In this document: piece after piece, positions 32,754-41,038 of the stretch
How the letters are laid out: each line of letters begins with the position of its first letter
Position numbering within the stretch: position 1 is the first letter of the stretch
From: Acinetobacter sp. ANC 3929
Lineage (GTDB): Bacteria; Pseudomonadota; Gammaproteobacteria; Pseudomonadales; Moraxellaceae
DNA: 64,000 nt
Direction: 5' to 3'
NCBI RefSeq assembly: GCF_000369405.1
Contig: NZ_KB849994.1
Span: 572,248-636,247, forward strand
Made by a program: the position numbers and the translations under genes
Notes under the pieces: generated by a model
What the model saw: only the letters and a program-made list of their open reading frames with translations
Database searches by the model: none
What the model was told of the DNA's origin: nothing

Positions 32754-34489
32754 AAATCTTGATCAATTGTGTCCATATTTTTTTGTGCCATATATTTTTG
32801 AAGAACAGGGAGTTCCTCATCATTTAGCAGTTCAAACTCAAATTGAACAAAACTCTGGGTAATTAATTGTGCGTTTAATAAATACACTTTGACTTCCTCT
32901 TTCCCCAATCTTAAATGAACAGCTTGGTGTTCTCTAAAAATTTGTGAACCTGGTAAAATTAAGGTTGTTTTTGTTTCATCCAAATTTTGGTTTTTTAATA
33001 AAAGTGTTGGATGATAATTGCTGATATGTCGATCCGCCTGTAAGCGCACAGCACAAGGGAAAATTTCCTGTGCCAATACCTCTAAACCAAGTTCTAAACT
33101 TTTCTCGCTCGATTGTTTAAGCCAACGAATTACTCCTCCACGCCAGTGCCCATGTGATGTTTCTTTAACTAAAATATATTCGCCTGTTCTTAGGTTTTTC
33201 GGTGCTTCTCCTGACCATTTAATACGATAACCGTTTACACTGATATCGAGTATATCTGCTTGGTAAACAGCTTTGCTTTCACGGCTTAAACGCTGGATGG
33301 CTGATTCTTGATTGTCTGTAGTGCTCTTTTTATCCCAAGCCGACATGAACTTGGATTCGTTTTGCAGACCATAACCGTGGTCTAACAACAAAGTCTCGGA
33401 AAAGTTTTTAGCTTTAGATAAATAGAAGTGGGCAGTGAGCAGACCAAAGCAGATGTGCAGTTGTGCTGAATATTCATAACGCTCATGGCGACGTTCTGCG
33501 GTTGTACCTAAAATGGTTTGCACATGAAATTTCAGTGCTGGCGTTAAATAGATTTTTTCATTTTTAGAAATATATTCTGCATTTTTATGCAGCGTGGCTG
33601 TGACATGATCCAACAAACTATGTGTGCTAATAAAAATGTTCGGATTGAAGCCAGAACTTTGTTTCTTATTATAAATAGGTGGATGATCTTTGGTGGTATC
33701 TACCACATATTTGGTGAGATCAGTTTCCTTTGCCAAAATCTGAACCATTTTCGCCCAGTCAAAACTACACTGGAACAATGCCTGTATTTCAGATTGACGA
33801 ATTTGATTGGTATTAAAAATATCCATCAAAATCAACTGGGCATAGGCCTGCGTAATATTGGTAATCGCACTTGGTTTGCCTTGAGACTGATCTAAGTTGG
33901 TATGCTGATATTTATGAGTTACTGCTGCATCATAGAGCTGATGAGCAATTAACCATTGTCCAGCAACTGGCTCGCTATACAACATATGTTGCTGATAGAG
34001 AAGTTGGGTTAATTGCTGTAACGATTGAAATGTGGCCAAGGTTCTTGCTGTTTGCAGATTTTTCTTTTGATTCAAAGCGAAAATAGAAAACTTTTGCTGA
34101 TCAAGCTGGTCATTACTTCGACGCACAATATTGATGTAGATTGCAGCGAAGTAGCAACGCAATAACATTGCGAGTTCAATGATATGTTCATTACGATCAG
34201 AACTAATCACGCCCTGATTAAAAAAGTTTTTTTCTAGGCTGCCCAGCACGTTTTCAATAGTCGGATGCAGAACCTGAACCAAGTCAAAACGTAAAGTTTC
34301 CGAACATTCTAATTCACTCAGCTCTAGCAGAGCCGCAAACAGTGCTTTGGAGGTATCACCTAACTGCATAATGGACAGATTTGATATCCACTCATTGAGA
34401 CTTTTAGAATTGGTATCACAAAAGCTAAGTTTGTCCCGTCTTAAGACTGTTGGAATTTGAAAAATATCCGAAAAAGCATTATTCATCAT
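32735..34489 (-). CDS. PilZ-like domain protein paired with a FimX-like gene
   Basis: 584 residues from the ATG at 34489 (a further upstream frame would overlap epmB). The N-terminal 370 residues are helical and unrecognised. A PilZ-like domain lies near the C-terminus: RLSRESKAVYQADILDISVNG carries the Arg pair and the D/NxSxxG motif, followed by GGVIRWLKQ, with family-typical strands. The last 100 residues may form a second PilZ-like fold. Such proteins bind cyclic-di-GMP or the partner EAL protein. It lies between epmB and the FimX-like gene, all on the minus strand. Confidence 0.65.
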   Translation of the reverse strand: MMNNAFSDIFQIPTVLRRDKLSFCDTNSKSLNEWISNLSIMQLGDTSKALFAALLELSELECSETLRFDLVQVLHPTIENVLGSLEKNFFNQGVISSDRNEHIIELAMLLRCYFAAIYINIVRRSNDQLDQQKFSIFALNQKKNLQTARTLATFQSLQQLTQLLYQQHMLYSEPVAGQWLIAHQLYDAAVTHKYQHTNLDQSQGKPSAITNITQAYAQLILMDIFNTNQIRQSEIQALFQCSFDWAKMVQILAKETDLTKYVVDTTKDHPPIYNKKQSSGFNPNIFISTHSLLDHVTATLHKNAEYISKNEKIYLTPALKFHVQTILGTTAERRHERYEYSAQLHICFGLLTAHFYLSKAKNFSETLLLDHGYGLQNESKFMSAWDKKSTTDNQESAIQRLSRESKAVYQADILDISVNGYRIKWSGEAPKNLRTGEYILVKETSHGHWRGGVIRWLKQSSEKSLELGLEVLAQEIFPCAVRLQADRHISNYHPTLLLKNQNLDETKTTLILPGSQIFREHQAVHLRLGKEEVKVYLLNAQLITQSFVQFEFELLNDEELPVLQKYMAQKNMDTIDQDLWEALK

Positions 34490-34502
34490 TGTGTTATCAA
34501 TC

Positions 34503-35519
34503 TCAGAATGTTTGAACCCCAAAAAGCGGTGTTTTATTTTTTTCGCCCGCAATTTCCCTGACGAGTTTCGGGACGAGATATCCTGGTAAACTCGCTAATA
34601 CATCACTGTATATCTGATCTATCTCTGAAGATCTTAAATCAAAATGCTGAGCTCCTTTAACTTTATCCAAAACATGAAGGTAATAGGGCATTACTCGTGC
34701 TTCAAATAAACGGCTACTCAATGCATTTAAAGTTTCTGCAGAATCATTCACACCTTTGAGCAAAACTGCCTGATTAAGGACGGTTATATGCTGGAATGAT
34801 AACTGTAGCAACTTCGAGCAAGTGAAATCATCGAGTTCAGCTGCGTGGTTTGAGTGTACCACTACTACAATACGTAGCCTACTGTTTTTTAATATAGAAA
34901 TCAGCTCTTCATCAATACGATTCGGGATCACAATGGGAACCCGTGAATGAATTCTCAATATCTTAATCTGAGGGAGAGATGCGACTCGTTCTAGCCACAA
35001 AGAAATTTTTCGATTGTTTAAAGTGAGCGGGTCACCACCACTTAAAATCACTTCATTGATTTGTGGATTTTGCTCAATATACTGTTTAATGTTGAGCCAA
35101 TCGTCATTTTTAGGAAGATTCTCCTGATATGGAAAATGACGGCGAAAACAATAACGACAGTGAATCGCACATGCGCCAGTTAAGGTTAGCAAAAAACGTG
35201 ATTGATATTTGTGTAAAACCCCGGCCATTTGATTTGCGGCTTCTTCACCTAAAGGATCCGTCACAAATTCAGGATGCTCTTCCAGTTCTAGGTGATGGGG
35301 TAAGACCTGTAACAATAGCGGATCAAGTGGATCACCTATGGTCATTTTTCCGACGAATGCACGTGGAACGCGCAATTTAAACTGTTCAGAGGCAAGGATT
35401 GCCCCTGATAATAGCTGATCGGTAGATAACTCAAGCAGATTTAACAGCTCTAAGGGATCAGTAATTAGGTCACTGAGTTGTGATTGCCAGTTTTGCTCTT
35501 GATGTAAATAGTTTATCAT
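34503..35519 (-). CDS. epmB: EF-P beta-lysylation protein, lysine-2,3-aminomutase EpmB
   Basis: 338 residues from the ATG at 35519 (an upstream GTG at 35549 is possible). It makes beta-lysine that EpmA attaches to EF-P. The radical SAM cluster motif CAIHCRYCFRRHF is intact, with the SGGDPLTL and LRIHSRVPIVIPNRI motifs and the PLP lysine region near the C-terminus (GYLVPKLVREI). It is transcribed divergently from efp, its substrate gene. Confidence 0.95.
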   Translation of the reverse strand: MINYLHQEQNWQSQLSDLITDPLELLNLLELSTDQLLSGAILASEQFKLRVPRAFVGKMTIGDPLDPLLLQVLPHHLELEEHPEFVTDPLGEEAANQMAGVLHKYQSRFLLTLTGACAIHCRYCFRRHFPYQENLPKNDDWLNIKQYIEQNPQINEVILSGGDPLTLNNRKISLWLERVASLPQIKILRIHSRVPIVIPNRIDEELISILKNSRLRIVVVVHSNHAAELDDFTCSKLLQLSFQHITVLNQAVLLKGVNDSAETLNALSSRLFEARVMPYYLHVLDKVKGAQHFDLRSSEIDQIYSDVLASLPGYLVPKLVREIAGEKNKTPLFGVQTF

Positions 35520-35608
35520 GCCATACGTTAAAAATAGTGTTAGTGTCACACCTGTGCGTGTAGTCTAACATTAATAGATTTGAGTTTTAAGTTTGGAGTG
35601 CGCCTTTC

Positions 35609-36178
35609 ATGGCCTATTATTCTACAAATGATTTTAAAGCAGGCCTTAAGGTTATGCTTGATGGCAACCCATGTTCAATCATGGAAAATGAATATGTAAA
35701 ACCAGGTAAAGGTCAAGCGTTTAACCGTGTGAAATTACGTAACCTTCGCTCTGGTAAAGTATTAGAAAAAACATTTAAATCAGGTGATTCTTTAGAAGCA
35801 GCTGATATTGTAGAAGTTGAAATGGATTACCTCTACAACGATGGCGAAATGTGGAACTTCATGGATCCTGTATCTTTCGAGCAAATCGCTGCTGATAAAA
35901 CAGCAATGGGCGATGCTGCGAAATGGTTAAAAGATGATTCAAATGAAAAATGTACGATCATGTTATTCAATGGTGTACCTTTGAACGTAAATCCACCAAA
36001 CTTTGTTGTGTTGAAAATTATTGAAACTGATCCAGGTGTACGTGGTGATACTTCTGGCGGTGGCGGTAAACCAGCGAAGCTTGAAACAGGTGCGGTAGTA
36101 CGTGTTCCATTATTCGTACAGCAAGAAGAAAGTGTTCGTGTAGACACGCGTACTGGTGACTACTTAGAACGTGCGTAA
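35609..36178 (+). CDS. efp: Elongation factor P
   Basis: 189 residues. EF-P rescues ribosomes stalled at polyproline. The KOW-like N domain holds the modified Lys34 in the loop [16 protein letters not shown], the EpmA/EpmB type. OB domains follow (about 65-185). GGAG (35596-35599) precedes the ATG. The gene lies back-to-back with epmB in a 90-base divergent region. Confidence 0.97.
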   Translation: MAYYSTNDFKAGLKVMLDGNPCSIMENEYVKPGKGQAFNRVKLRNLRSGKVLEKTFKSGDSLEAADIVEVEMDYLYNDGEMWNFMDPVSFEQIAADKTAMGDAAKWLKDDSNEKCTIMLFNGVPLNVNPPNFVVLKIIETDPGVRGDTSGGGGKPAKLETGAVVRVPLFVQQEESVRVDTRTGDYLERA

Positions 36179-36220
36179 TTGTGAATGAGTAGCCACGCTA
36201 CTCAAGATATACAATTATCG

Positions 36221-36251
36221 AAGGGATGATTAAACAATCATCCCTTTTTTT
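36221..36251 (+). terminator. Intrinsic terminator after efp
   Basis: AAGGGATGATT pairs with AATCATCCCTT, then T7. Confidence 0.9.
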
Positions 36252-36252
36252 A

Positions 36253-36659
36253 TGCCAAAGTATTAGATAAATAATTGAAGCTAGAAGGTAAACTTACAAA
36301 GATATTTCTTCTACAGAAAATATAGAAAGGGAAATCTAATAAGGGTTTGCTGACATTTCAGCCATGCATTGCGTTATCGGCTAAAACGATATAAACAAGG
36401 CATGAAACGCAGGCAATGGCGACCCCCTTGTCAAGTTTCATAACGCAGTTTAGGGAAGTTTTAGCCATAACCCTACGGGACAGGGACATTTTTTGCTGCC
36501 ACTACGTTATATTTTATTTATTTAGAATAGCTAAATTGCATAAAACATGCCTTGTGCCACCTATAAAATGTCCTCTGTCGCAATGAGAGCTATAGCTCGT
36601 AAAGTGAAACGTCAACCAACCCAACCCTAACCACGCATTATGTATTTGAGAGGTTTTGA
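36253..36659. other. Gene-free spacer between efp and cstA
   Basis: About 400 bases. No convincing reading frame. It contains a dispersed-looking repeat-like unit at 36479-36579 (inverted arms) and, upstream of it, G/C-rich text quite unlike the flanking AT-rich DNA (GGCAATGGCGACCCCC). The last 60 bases presumably hold the cstA promoter; I find no clear -35/-10 pair. Confidence 0.5.
36479..36579. repeat. Inverted-repeat element, MITE/REP-like candidate
   Basis: Left arm GACAGGGACATTTT (36479-36492), right arm AAAATGTCCTCTGTC (36565-36579), complementary over 14 bases with one bulge, and 72 bases between. Low coding potential. Confidence 0.5.
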
Positions 36660-38762
36660 ATGGAGACAACACAAGCAAAGTCAACACTTCCCTCAAAACT
36701 CCTATGGAGTTTGGTTGCCATCGTTGGGGCAATTTCATTTGGGATATTGGCGGTTAGTCGTGGTGAGCATGTTAATGCGGTCTGGTTAGTTCTTGCCGCG
36801 GTCTGTGTATATAGCATTGCGTATCGATTCTATAGTTTATTTATTGCAAACAAAGTTTTTGAATTAAATCCTAAACGGTTAACCCCAGCTCATCGTCTTG
36901 CCGATGGTCTGGATTATGTTCCTACCAATAAGTTTGTTTTATTCGGTCATCACTTTGCAGCGATTGCTGGAGCAGGGCCTTTAGTGGGGCCAATCCTTGC
37001 AGCGCAAATGGGTTACTTGCCTGGAACCATCTGGCTTTTAGTCGGTGTGGTGATTGCGGGTGCAGTCCAAGATTTTCTGGTTTTATTTATCTCCACACGA
37101 CGAGATGGTCGTTCTTTGGGTGAGATGGCAAAACAAGAACTCGGTACTTTCGCTGGTGTCATTGTCATGCTCGGTACACTGGGGGTGATGATCATTATCC
37201 TTGCGGTACTTGCATTGGTCGTCGTTAAAGCCTTGGCACATAGTCCGTGGGGTGTGTTTAGTATTGCTGCTACCATTCCAATCGCATTATTTATGGGCGT
37301 GTATATGCGTTATCTGCGCCCAGGGAAAATTGCAGAAGTTTCTATCATTGGTTTTGTGTTGATGATGGCAGCAATTGTATATGGTGGTGATGTTGCCAAA
37401 GATCCATATTGGGGTCAGTTATTTACCCTCAGTGGTACTCAATTGACATGGGCCTTGATCATTTATGGTTTTATCGCTTCAGTTTTACCTGTTTGGTTGT
37501 TGTTAGCACCGCGTGATTACTTATCAACCTTCCTTAAAATTGGTGTAATCGCAGGCTTGGCAATTGGGATTATCTTTGCGATGCCTGATTTGAAAATGCC
37601 AGCAGTGACGCATTTTGTTGATGGTACAGGTCCTGTGTTTGCAGGTAGTTTATTTCCTTTCCTCTTTATTACCATTGCTTGTGGTGCGATTTCAGGTTTC
37701 CATGCCTTGGTTGCATCAGGCACGACTCCTAAACTGGTCGATAACGAAGTCAATATTCGTATGATCGGCTATGGCGGTATGTTGATGGAATCCTTCGTCG
37801 GCATCATGGCAATGATCTGCGCGACGGTACTAGATCCAGGGATTTATTTTGCGATCAATGCGCCAGCAGCAGTTTTAGGCACCTCGGTAGAGACCGCTGC
37901 TGAAGCAGTGCGTAATCTTGGCTTCGTGGTTAGCCCAGAAATGTTGACCTTGTTGGCTCAGGAAGTGGGTGAGAGTTCAATCTTGTCTCGTACAGGTGGT
38001 GCACCGACATTTGCAATTGGTATGGCACATATCATTTCAGAGATTTTCAATAACCGCTCAATGATGGCGTTCTGGTATCACTTTGCCATTTTGTTTGAAG
38101 CATTATTCATTTTAACTGCGGTAGATGCGGGAACACGTGCATGTCGTTTCATGGTGCAGGATACGGTCGGCATCGTGGTTCCAGCGATTAAACAATCAAG
38201 TTCATTCTTTGGTAATTTGGTCGGGACCTTTGTTGCAGTCGCAGGTTGGGGTTTCTTCGTTTATCAAGGTGTGGTTGATCCATTAGGTGGGATTAACTCC
38301 TTATGGCCGTTATTTGGTATTGGTAACCAAATCTTGGCATCGATGGCCTTGATCTTAGGCACAGTCATTCTATTCAAGATGAAAAAAGAGAAGTATGTTT
38401 GGGTCACCATTGTCCCGACGATTTTCTTATTCATTACCTCGATGACTGCGGGTTGGCAAAAGATTTTCCACGAAAATCCGAAAATTGGTTTCTTGGCACA
38501 AGCGAATCGTTTCTCTGATGCAATTGCACGTGGTGAAATCCTTGCACCAGCCAAAACAGTTGCTGAAATGCAGACCATTGTCATGTCGAACCAGATCAAT
38601 GCGGCACTGTGTGGCTTCTTTATGATTGTTGCCATTGTGATGATCATTGCTTCGATTGGTATTGTACGTAGAGCATTGGCGAGTCCAACACCAACAGTGA
38701 ATGAAGCGCCCGCAGTTTATTCAGAAACCCCGATGACTGCCAATAGCATCAAAGGAGAGTAG
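36660..38762 (+). CDS. cstA: Carbon starvation protein A (pyruvate/peptide transporter)
   Basis: 700 residues with 16 or more hydrophobic helices. Family motifs: FVLFGHHFAAIAGAGPLVGP, RDGRSLGEMAKQELG and the C-terminal ATTLILKMKKEKY-like region. CstA and its paralogue are pyruvate transporters induced on carbon starvation. The following small YbdD/YjiX-like gene overlaps its stop and is a typical partner. Start ATG is 36660. Confidence 0.94.
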   Translation: METTQAKSTLPSKLLWSLVAIVGAISFGILAVSRGEHVNAVWLVLAAVCVYSIAYRFYSLFIANKVFELNPKRLTPAHRLADGLDYVPTNKFVLFGHHFAAIAGAGPLVGPILAAQMGYLPGTIWLLVGVVIAGAVQDFLVLFISTRRDGRSLGEMAKQELGTFAGVIVMLGTLGVMIIILAVLALVVVKALAHSPWGVFSIAATIPIALFMGVYMRYLRPGKIAEVSIIGFVLMMAAIVYGGDVAKDPYWGQLFTLSGTQLTWALIIYGFIASVLPVWLLLAPRDYLSTFLKIGVIAGLAIGIIFAMPDLKMPAVTHFVDGTGPVFAGSLFPFLFITIACGAISGFHALVASGTTPKLVDNEVNIRMIGYGGMLMESFVGIMAMICATVLDPGIYFAINAPAAVLGTSVETAAEAVRNLGFVVSPEMLTLLAQEVGESSILSRTGGAPTFAIGMAHIISEIFNNRSMMAFWYHFAILFEALFILTAVDAGTRACRFMVQDTVGIVVPAIKQSSSFFGNLVGTFVAVAGWGFFVYQGVVDPLGGINSLWPLFGIGNQILASMALILGTVILFKMKKEKYVWVTIVPTIFLFITSMTAGWQKIFHENPKIGFLAQANRFSDAIARGEILAPAKTVAEMQTIVMSNQINAALCGFFMIVAIVMIIASIGIVRRALASPTPTVNEAPAVYSETPMTANSIKGE

Positions 38763-38764
38763 TG

Positions 38765-39067
38765 ATGGATTTTAAAATTGCTCGACAAGGCAGTGCGGTG
38801 ATTGTGAAGATTATTAAATTCACCATCATGTCGCAAAAACATTTACTTTTATCACCCAAGAATTGGTCGCGTATCGCTGTTTTATGGCAGCGTTTGCAGC
38901 AGAGTTTTAGGTTGATGGTTGGTGTGCCCGATTATGAAACTTATGTGCAGCATATGAAAGCGCATCATCCTGACTTAACGCCAATGGATGCAAAGACTTT
39001 TTATCGTCATTGTATCGATGCACGCTATCCTTCTGCTGGTGGTAATATGAAAAAATGTCCTTGCTAG
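38765..39067 (+). CDS. YbdD/YjiX (DUF466) family protein
   Basis: 100 residues. The C-terminal 60 residues give the family pattern: RLMVGVPDYETYVQHMKAHH followed by MDAKTFYRHCIDARYPSAGG. YbdD-type proteins are co-encoded with CstA transporters and needed for pyruvate uptake. The ATG at 38765 follows AAGGAGAG; the preceding GTG (38762) overlaps the cstA stop. It ends at a strong terminator. Confidence 0.9.
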   Translation: MDFKIARQGSAVIVKIIKFTIMSQKHLLLSPKNWSRIAVLWQRLQQSFRLMVGVPDYETYVQHMKAHHPDLTPMDAKTFYRHCIDARYPSAGGNMKKCPC

Positions 39068-39096
39068 AAATCAATTGATTTCATTGAAAAAAAACC

Positions 39097-39133
39097 AAAA
39101 CAGTGTATGTTGAAACATACACTGTTTTATTTT
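39097..39133 (+). terminator. Intrinsic terminator of the cstA operon
   Basis: Perfect 13-bp stem AAAACAGTGTATG with CATACACTGTTTT, six-base loop, then T-rich. It lies upstream of the MoxR gene's SD, which argues for the start at 39146 rather than 39107. Confidence 0.88.
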
Positions 39134-39145
39134 GGGGATAAAATT

Positions 39146-40105
39146 ATGTGGGGCACGGATCAGGCTTCAGTTCAAGACAAAAAACGACAAAACCAAGCAT
39201 TAGAACAAGATATTAAAAGCTTTGGTCAAAAGATTGAGCAATTTTTAATTGAAGTCAATCAGCTCATTTTAGATAAGCCTCAACAAACTAAACTAGCGCT
39301 GACCTGTTTGCTGGCAGGTGGTCATGTGTTGTTTGAAGATTTACCCGGATTAGGTAAAACGACCTTAGCCAGTGCTCTGGCTCGTTTGGCAGGACTCCAT
39401 TTTCAGCGGATTCAATTTACCAATGATATGTTGGCCAGTGATGTGATTGGCATCAATATTTTTAATCAGAAAGAACATCTATTTGAGTTTAAGCAAGGGC
39501 CGATTTTTACCCAGATTTTGCTGGCAGATGAAATTAACCGTTGTAGTCCTAAAACCCAAAGTGCCTTACTTGAAGCGATGGAAGAAGGTGCCGTGACTGT
39601 AGATGGTGTGCATTATGAATTGCCACAACCATTCTGGGTATTGGCAACACAAAACCCACTCTTTCAAAGTGGCACTTATGCATTACCAGAGTCTCAGCTC
39701 GACCGTTTCTTGATGCGATTATCCTTGGGTTATCCATCGCGTCAGGCAGAAAAACTCCTGTTACAGCAAAGTTCACGGCAAGTGCTGATTCATCAGTTAG
39801 AGGCCGTATTTAATCAAGCTGATATTTTGCATTTACGTGAATTGGCAAAACAGGTTTTTCTCAGCGATGCCGTGCTCAACTATATTTTAGATTTGGCTGC
39901 TGAAACGCGTAAGCAACGCCACGGCCTCTCAACTCGTGGAGTGTTGGCTCTGAAGGCTGCGGCACAAGCCTATGCTTTGGTTGAGAGACGCAGTTTTGTG
40001 ACGACGGATGATGTACAAAACGTATTTGTGGCTGTGGTGGCACATCGCCTGAGTTTAGGTGATATGGAGGTTAAACAGCTGTTGCAGTCAGTTGATGTAT
40101 TGTAA
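39146..40105 (+). CDS. MoxR-family AAA ATPase
   Basis: 319 residues. Walker A LPGLGKTTLASAL, Walker B LLADEINRCSPKTQSALLEAM, sensor 1 LATQNPLFQSGTYALPESQ and C-terminal lid typical of MoxR. These ATPases act as chaperones for metal or VWA proteins. The ATG at 39146 is chosen for GGGGAT at 39134-39139. It heads an operon with a DUF58 protein and a transglutaminase-type membrane protein, the usual MoxR-DUF58-TgpA trio. Confidence 0.93.
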   Translation: MWGTDQASVQDKKRQNQALEQDIKSFGQKIEQFLIEVNQLILDKPQQTKLALTCLLAGGHVLFEDLPGLGKTTLASALARLAGLHFQRIQFTNDMLASDVIGINIFNQKEHLFEFKQGPIFTQILLADEINRCSPKTQSALLEAMEEGAVTVDGVHYELPQPFWVLATQNPLFQSGTYALPESQLDRFLMRLSLGYPSRQAEKLLLQQSSRQVLIHQLEAVFNQADILHLRELAKQVFLSDAVLNYILDLAAETRKQRHGLSTRGVLALKAAAQAYALVERRSFVTTDDVQNVFVAVVAHRLSLGDMEVKQLLQSVDVL

Positions 40106-40118
40106 GTGAGTACAGGCT

Positions 40119-41036
40119 ATGCAAACTGGACTTAAACAACAGCTTAGTCAATGGATCGCGAAACGTTTCCAGATGGATCACAGTAAAATACTGCGACAGA
40201 AGGACGTTTTGGTTTTTATCTATAAACAAGGTTTTTTATATCTTGTCCTGATACTGATCACCTTTATTGCGGGAATTAACTATGCAAATAACCTGATTTT
40301 AGGATTTTGCTTTTTAATCAGTGCCATTCTTTGTATTAGTTTTTATCTGACCTTTAAGCAATTACATGGTTTACAAATTGATGTTGTGATGCCAGAGGTT
40401 GGGCAAGTCGATCAGGCACTTATTTTAAAGCTGCTATTTAAACAGCCTATTAGTGCTGCACGTTACCTAAGAATCCAATGGCAAAATCAAGAGCAACTTG
40501 TTTATCTAGATCAGACTCAACATCGCTTTGAATTGCCTTTTGTAGGAGAAAAACGAGGTTTATATGAGTTTGGTGCTGTTAAAATTTATTCTACTTATCC
40601 ATTGGGATTAGTACGTGCATGGACTTATTTATATCCAAAACATAAAGTCTGGGTTGCACCGAAGGCCTATGATTGGCAGAAAGAACATAAAAATAAACCG
40701 ACTTCAGCTCAAGATAGCCTAGATGAATTTAAAGAGCTTCGAGGTTTTCAACAAGGTGATTCTTATCAGAATGTGGCATGGAAACAGGTTGCACGCGGGC
40801 AGGGGTTCCTAATCAAAATGTTTGAAGCTCAAGCCAATCATCAACATTTAGAAATTGATTATCAGCAGATTCCAGCTCAAAGCCATGAAGATAAATTAAG
40901 CTTTATGATGGGTTGGGTTGAGCAATGTGAACAGTTAGGTGATGATTATGCACTTATTTTGCCGCATGCACGCTTAGAAAGTGGGAAAGGACAATCTCAG
41001 TTAATTCAGGCCAAACTTTTATTGGCGCAGGCATAA
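40119..41036 (+). CDS. DUF58 domain protein
   Basis: 305 residues with two N-terminal membrane helices (FLYLVLILITFIAGINYA, ILGFCFLISAILCISFY) and a C-terminal DUF58 domain: LDEFKELRGFQQGDSYQNVAW, which is the family's RxYxxGDxxRxIxW motif. Next gene starts two bases after the stop. It is predicted to work with MoxR and the transglutaminase in cell envelope maintenance; the substrate is unknown. Confidence 0.92.
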   Translation: MQTGLKQQLSQWIAKRFQMDHSKILRQKDVLVFIYKQGFLYLVLILITFIAGINYANNLILGFCFLISAILCISFYLTFKQLHGLQIDVVMPEVGQVDQALILKLLFKQPISAARYLRIQWQNQEQLVYLDQTQHRFELPFVGEKRGLYEFGAVKIYSTYPLGLVRAWTYLYPKHKVWVAPKAYDWQKEHKNKPTSAQDSLDEFKELRGFQQGDSYQNVAWKQVARGQGFLIKMFEAQANHQHLEIDYQQIPAQSHEDKLSFMMGWVEQCEQLGDDYALILPHARLESGKGQSQLIQAKLLLAQA

Positions 41037-41038
41037 TC

